Source of the DNA: an uncultured Chloracidobacterium sp.
GTDB taxonomy: Bacteria > Acidobacteriota > Blastocatellia > Pyrinomonadales > Pyrinomonadaceae
Assembly (NCBI GenBank): GCA_937941715.1
Contig: CALDGX010000055.1
Coordinates: 1 to 34,918 of the forward strand
Direction of reading: 5' to 3'
DNA length: 34,918 bases
The notes under the pieces were generated by a model, which was not told where the DNA came from, did not search any database, and saw only the letters and a list, made by a program, of their open reading frames with translations. A program made the position numbers and the translations under genes. Position 1 is the stretch's first letter. Each line of letters opens with the position of its first letter. Shown in pieces: positions 32,795 through 34,918 of the stretch.

Positions 32795-33895
32795 ATGCTC
32801 GAATTGGTTTTCGCAAATTTACGTGTCCGGCCGTTTCGCACCATGATCAGCGTGATCGGTGTCGCACTCGGTGTCGTTCTGGTCGTGCTGTTTACGGGGC
32901 TCGCCCGAGGGATGACCACCGACATGGCCAAGCGTGCGACCAACTGGAAGGCTGAGATCGTATTTTCGCGGGCCGGCGGGATGGAGTTCACGAGTTCGAA
33001 TATGAACGTCGATACCGCGTATGTCGAAAAGCTTCGTGCGATCGACGGCGTCGCTTCGGCCGTACCGGTCGGGCGGTACATCACGCCAAACACTAAAGGC
33101 CGTTTCGGCGTGCTTCAGCTTGACGGCGTCGATTGGGAGCCGTTTGCCGCGATGAACGAAATGCGGCTCGTCGCCGGCCGCGGAGCAACGGCGGTCAATG
33201 AAGTTATACTCGACGCTCGTCAGTTTCGTGAGGACAAGGTCACGCTCGGTGACGAGATCGAGCTTTTCGGCGGTAAGAAATACAAGGTGGTCGGCGTGTT
33301 TGAGCCGCCGTCGGGCTCGCGGATCAAGATGTCGATGGCGGCGATGCAGGACGCCCTCGGTGCTCCTGACAAATGTACCTACATCCTCGTCAAGCTCAAG
33401 GACGGCGCCGATACCGACGCGGTGGCCGCCGCGATCAACGCCAAACTGCCGGGCAATAAGATCAATCTCACCCGTGAGCTCGTCATCGACGCTCAGGAGC
33501 GCATTCCCGGCCTCAACACCTTTTTGCGTGTACTTGTCGGGCTCGGGGCTTTCGTCTCGACGATCTTCGTCCTGTTGTCGATGTACACGACCATCACCGA
33601 ACGCCGCAAAGAGATCGGGATACTCAAATCGCTCGGTGCATCGAAGAGCTTTATCATAAAGGTGATCGAGGGCGAGGCGTTCATGATCGGGCTTTTGGGA
33701 ACGCTGCTTGGGTTTGCCGCGTCGTTTCTCGCGTCATGGGCGATCGGCTACAAGTTCGAACTGCCGTTTCAGTTCAACGCGGGCTGGATGGTCTCGGCCG
33801 TGGTCATTGCGATCGGCGGCAGCCTTTTCGGAGCCCTTTATCCGGCATGGCGGGCGTCCATGATCGATCCGGTCACGGTAATGGTCAACGAATAG
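32795..33895 (+). CDS. MacB/FtsX-type ABC transporter permease subunit
   Basis: A 366-residue permease of the type VII ABC (MacB/LolCE/FtsX) family. One N-terminal helix (about 17-38, ISVIGVALGVVLVVLFTGLA) is followed by a large MacB_PCD-like periplasmic domain (about 45-235) and three C-terminal FtsX helices (about 242-265, 293-317, 330-352). The coupling segment ERRKEIGILKSLGASKSFI (about 268-286) is intact. Such permeases need a MacB- or LolD-like ATPase, but none is encoded in the six upstream genes or downstream, where the next gene faces the other way; the ATPase must be elsewhere. The start is three bases after the previous stop, so co-expressed. Family members move lipoproteins, lipids or peptides at the envelope; here a glycolipid or its carrier is plausible but unproven. 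Confidence 0.93.
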   Translation: MLELVFANLRVRPFRTMISVIGVALGVVLVVLFTGLARGMTTDMAKRATNWKAEIVFSRAGGMEFTSSNMNVDTAYVEKLRAIDGVASAVPVGRYITPNTKGRFGVLQLDGVDWEPFAAMNEMRLVAGRGATAVNEVILDARQFREDKVTLGDEIELFGGKKYKVVGVFEPPSGSRIKMSMAAMQDALGAPDKCTYILVKLKDGADTDAVAAAINAKLPGNKINLTRELVIDAQERIPGLNTFLRVLVGLGAFVSTIFVLLSMYTTITERRKEIGILKSLGASKSFIIKVIEGEAFMIGLLGTLLGFAASFLASWAIGYKFELPFQFNAGWMVSAVVIAIGGSLFGALYPAWRASMIDPVTVMVNE

Positions 33896-33959
33896 TTTTT
33901 GCGGTCAGATTGGCGGATCACGAAAGCGAATGTGACTTCCCGAACCGTCCGATGCGTTG

Positions 33960-34871
33960 CTAACGCTGCCTTCCCGCGATCGTTAGCCCGATCCCGCCCA
34001 GGATCATTATCCCGGCGACACCCAGCGTCGCGGTCGCGGCCTCACCGAGCAATATCACCCCGAAGACCGCGGCGATCAACGGAACGGAAAGCTGCAGCAC
34101 CGCCGCACGCGTCGACGTGTGAAATTTGAGTGCTGCGTACCAAACGGTATATCCGACACCGGAAGTGACCGCCCCCGAAAGCACCGCGAACAGCCAGCCA
34201 CGCGTTGTCAGATGCAATGCGGGCAGATAAAGCACCACCAGCGGAACAGCGAACAGCAGTGAACGGGCAAAGTTGCCCGCGGTGTCCCCGAGCGGATCGA
34301 CGCTTCCCCTGCCGCGAAGCGAATACGCCCCCCACGCCATCCCTGCCGCCGCCATCAACAGCGAACTGACGAGCGGAGGCGACTCGAGTCCCGGCAGCAC
34401 AAGATAAACGAGTCCTGCAAGCGCGATCGCTAGCCCGATCCATTCCAATAGCGTCGGCCGCTCGCCCCTGATGATCGACGCCGCGACCATCGTCATTTGC
34501 ACCGCCCCAAACAAGATCAACGCCCCGGTCGCGGCCGGCAGCCCGAGATACGCGAACGAAAAGCAGACCGCGTACGCGATCAGAAAGAAAGCCGACGGCC
34601 AACTGCCAAACGCGGAAACCCGGCCTGTTGGAAGGGTGCTCTTCTCGCCGGGTTCAGCCGGCTCAGCACCACGATCGCCCTCGCTGCCGCTCAGGCCTTG
34701 GCCCCGTTTGACCAACCGTCCGATCAGCAGCAACGCAGCCGCACCGGATACAAGCCGAACGACTGTGAATCCCGCCGCGTCGGCCTCGTCGCCGCGTAAC
34801 GCCAGGCGGCAGAGGATCGAGTTGAACGCAAACGCCGCCAGGGCAAAGGTTGTATAGAAAAATACTCTCAC
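33960..34871 (-). CDS. EamA / DMT-superfamily transporter
   Basis: A 303-residue cytoplasmic membrane transporter with about ten helices in two EamA halves, including FYTTFALAAFAFNSILCRLAL, FAYLGLPAATGALILFGAV, WIGLAIALAGLVYLVLPG and the second-half VTSGVGYTVWYAALKF and AGIMILGGIGLTIAG. The loop between the second and third helices (about 58-93) is unusually long and charged (SGSEGDRGAEPAEPGEK). Family members export amino acids, metabolites or nucleotide sugars; the substrate is unknown. GTG at 34871 has GAGG five bases upstream, and its first bases GTGA contain the stop of an upstream frame, suggesting coupled translation. It converges with the permease gene and is not part of that cluster. 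Confidence 0.92.
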   Translation of the reverse strand: MRVFFYTTFALAAFAFNSILCRLALRGDEADAAGFTVVRLVSGAAALLLIGRLVKRGQGLSGSEGDRGAEPAEPGEKSTLPTGRVSAFGSWPSAFFLIAYAVCFSFAYLGLPAATGALILFGAVQMTMVAASIIRGERPTLLEWIGLAIALAGLVYLVLPGLESPPLVSSLLMAAAGMAWGAYSLRGRGSVDPLGDTAGNFARSLLFAVPLVVLYLPALHLTTRGWLFAVLSGAVTSGVGYTVWYAALKFHTSTRAAVLQLSVPLIAAVFGVILLGEAATATLGVAGIMILGGIGLTIAGRQR

Positions 34872-34918
34872 CGCCGCCTCGGATCAGAAAACCAACTCAG
34901 ATCGAAATGTTCTTCTAA
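34868..34918 (-). CDS. last 16 codons of an upstream gene (partial)
   Basis: From the right edge the minus strand reads an open frame ending EEHFDLSWFSDPRRR with TGA at 34868-34870. The stop overlaps the GTG start of the EamA gene by four bases (GTGA), a common form of coupling, and the residue make-up looks coding. The product cannot be identified from so few residues. Confidence 0.4.
   Translation of the reverse strand, partial: LEEHFDLSWFSDPRRR

Overview
The window looks like a chromosomal segment of a moderately GC-rich, Gram-negative-type bacterium. Many proteins carry Sec or lipoprotein signals, one is a probable outer-membrane barrel, and there are DUF5916, DUF4097, DUF2911, delta-60 and FRPS/FG-GAP repeat proteins, a PER/CfxA-like class A beta-lactamase and an EF-G2-like GTPase. 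This mix fits Acidobacteriota, most likely class Blastocatellia. That assignment is an inference from gene content; there is no rRNA here to confirm it. I see no tRNA, rRNA, IS element, prophage or CRISPR array. Most genes are spaced as single units or pairs, and many end in a good intrinsic terminator.

Left part (1-12.3 kb, all minus strand): carB, truncated only at its extreme C-terminus by the window edge; a TPR protein; murB; a second, collinear TPR protein whose stop lies six bases before the murB start; a SAM-dependent methyltransferase-like gene; and a 1014-residue secreted repeat protein with 14 delta-60 repeats followed by 6 FRPS/FG-GAP repeats. The two TPR proteins share a motif, ITGG(S/G)S(V/A)FVFRN, just after the signal peptide.

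Middle (12.2-27.2 kb): a plus-strand group (EF-G2-like GTPase, small exported protein, DUF2911 protein) is followed by a long minus-strand series: tetrahaem cytochrome c, class A beta-lactamase lipoprotein paired with an NHL/SMP-30-like protein, citrate synthase, a glycine-zipper envelope protein, a CBM9/DUF5916 outer-membrane protein and a DUF4097 beta-solenoid protein. The 372-base gap between citrate synthase and the glycine-zipper gene holds several hairpins and is the most structured non-coding stretch.

Right part (27.3-33.9 kb, plus strand): PHP phosphoesterase, GT4 glycosyltransferase, small membrane protein, second GT4 glycosyltransferase, paralogous membrane protein, and a MacB/FtsX-type permease with no ATPase beside it. 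The glycosyltransferase-membrane protein unit occurs twice, each time with the same 8-base overlap. This cluster is the best candidate for an undescribed system, possibly building and moving an envelope glycolipid or glycan. The window closes with an EamA transporter on the minus strand and the last codons of a gene translationally overlapping it.
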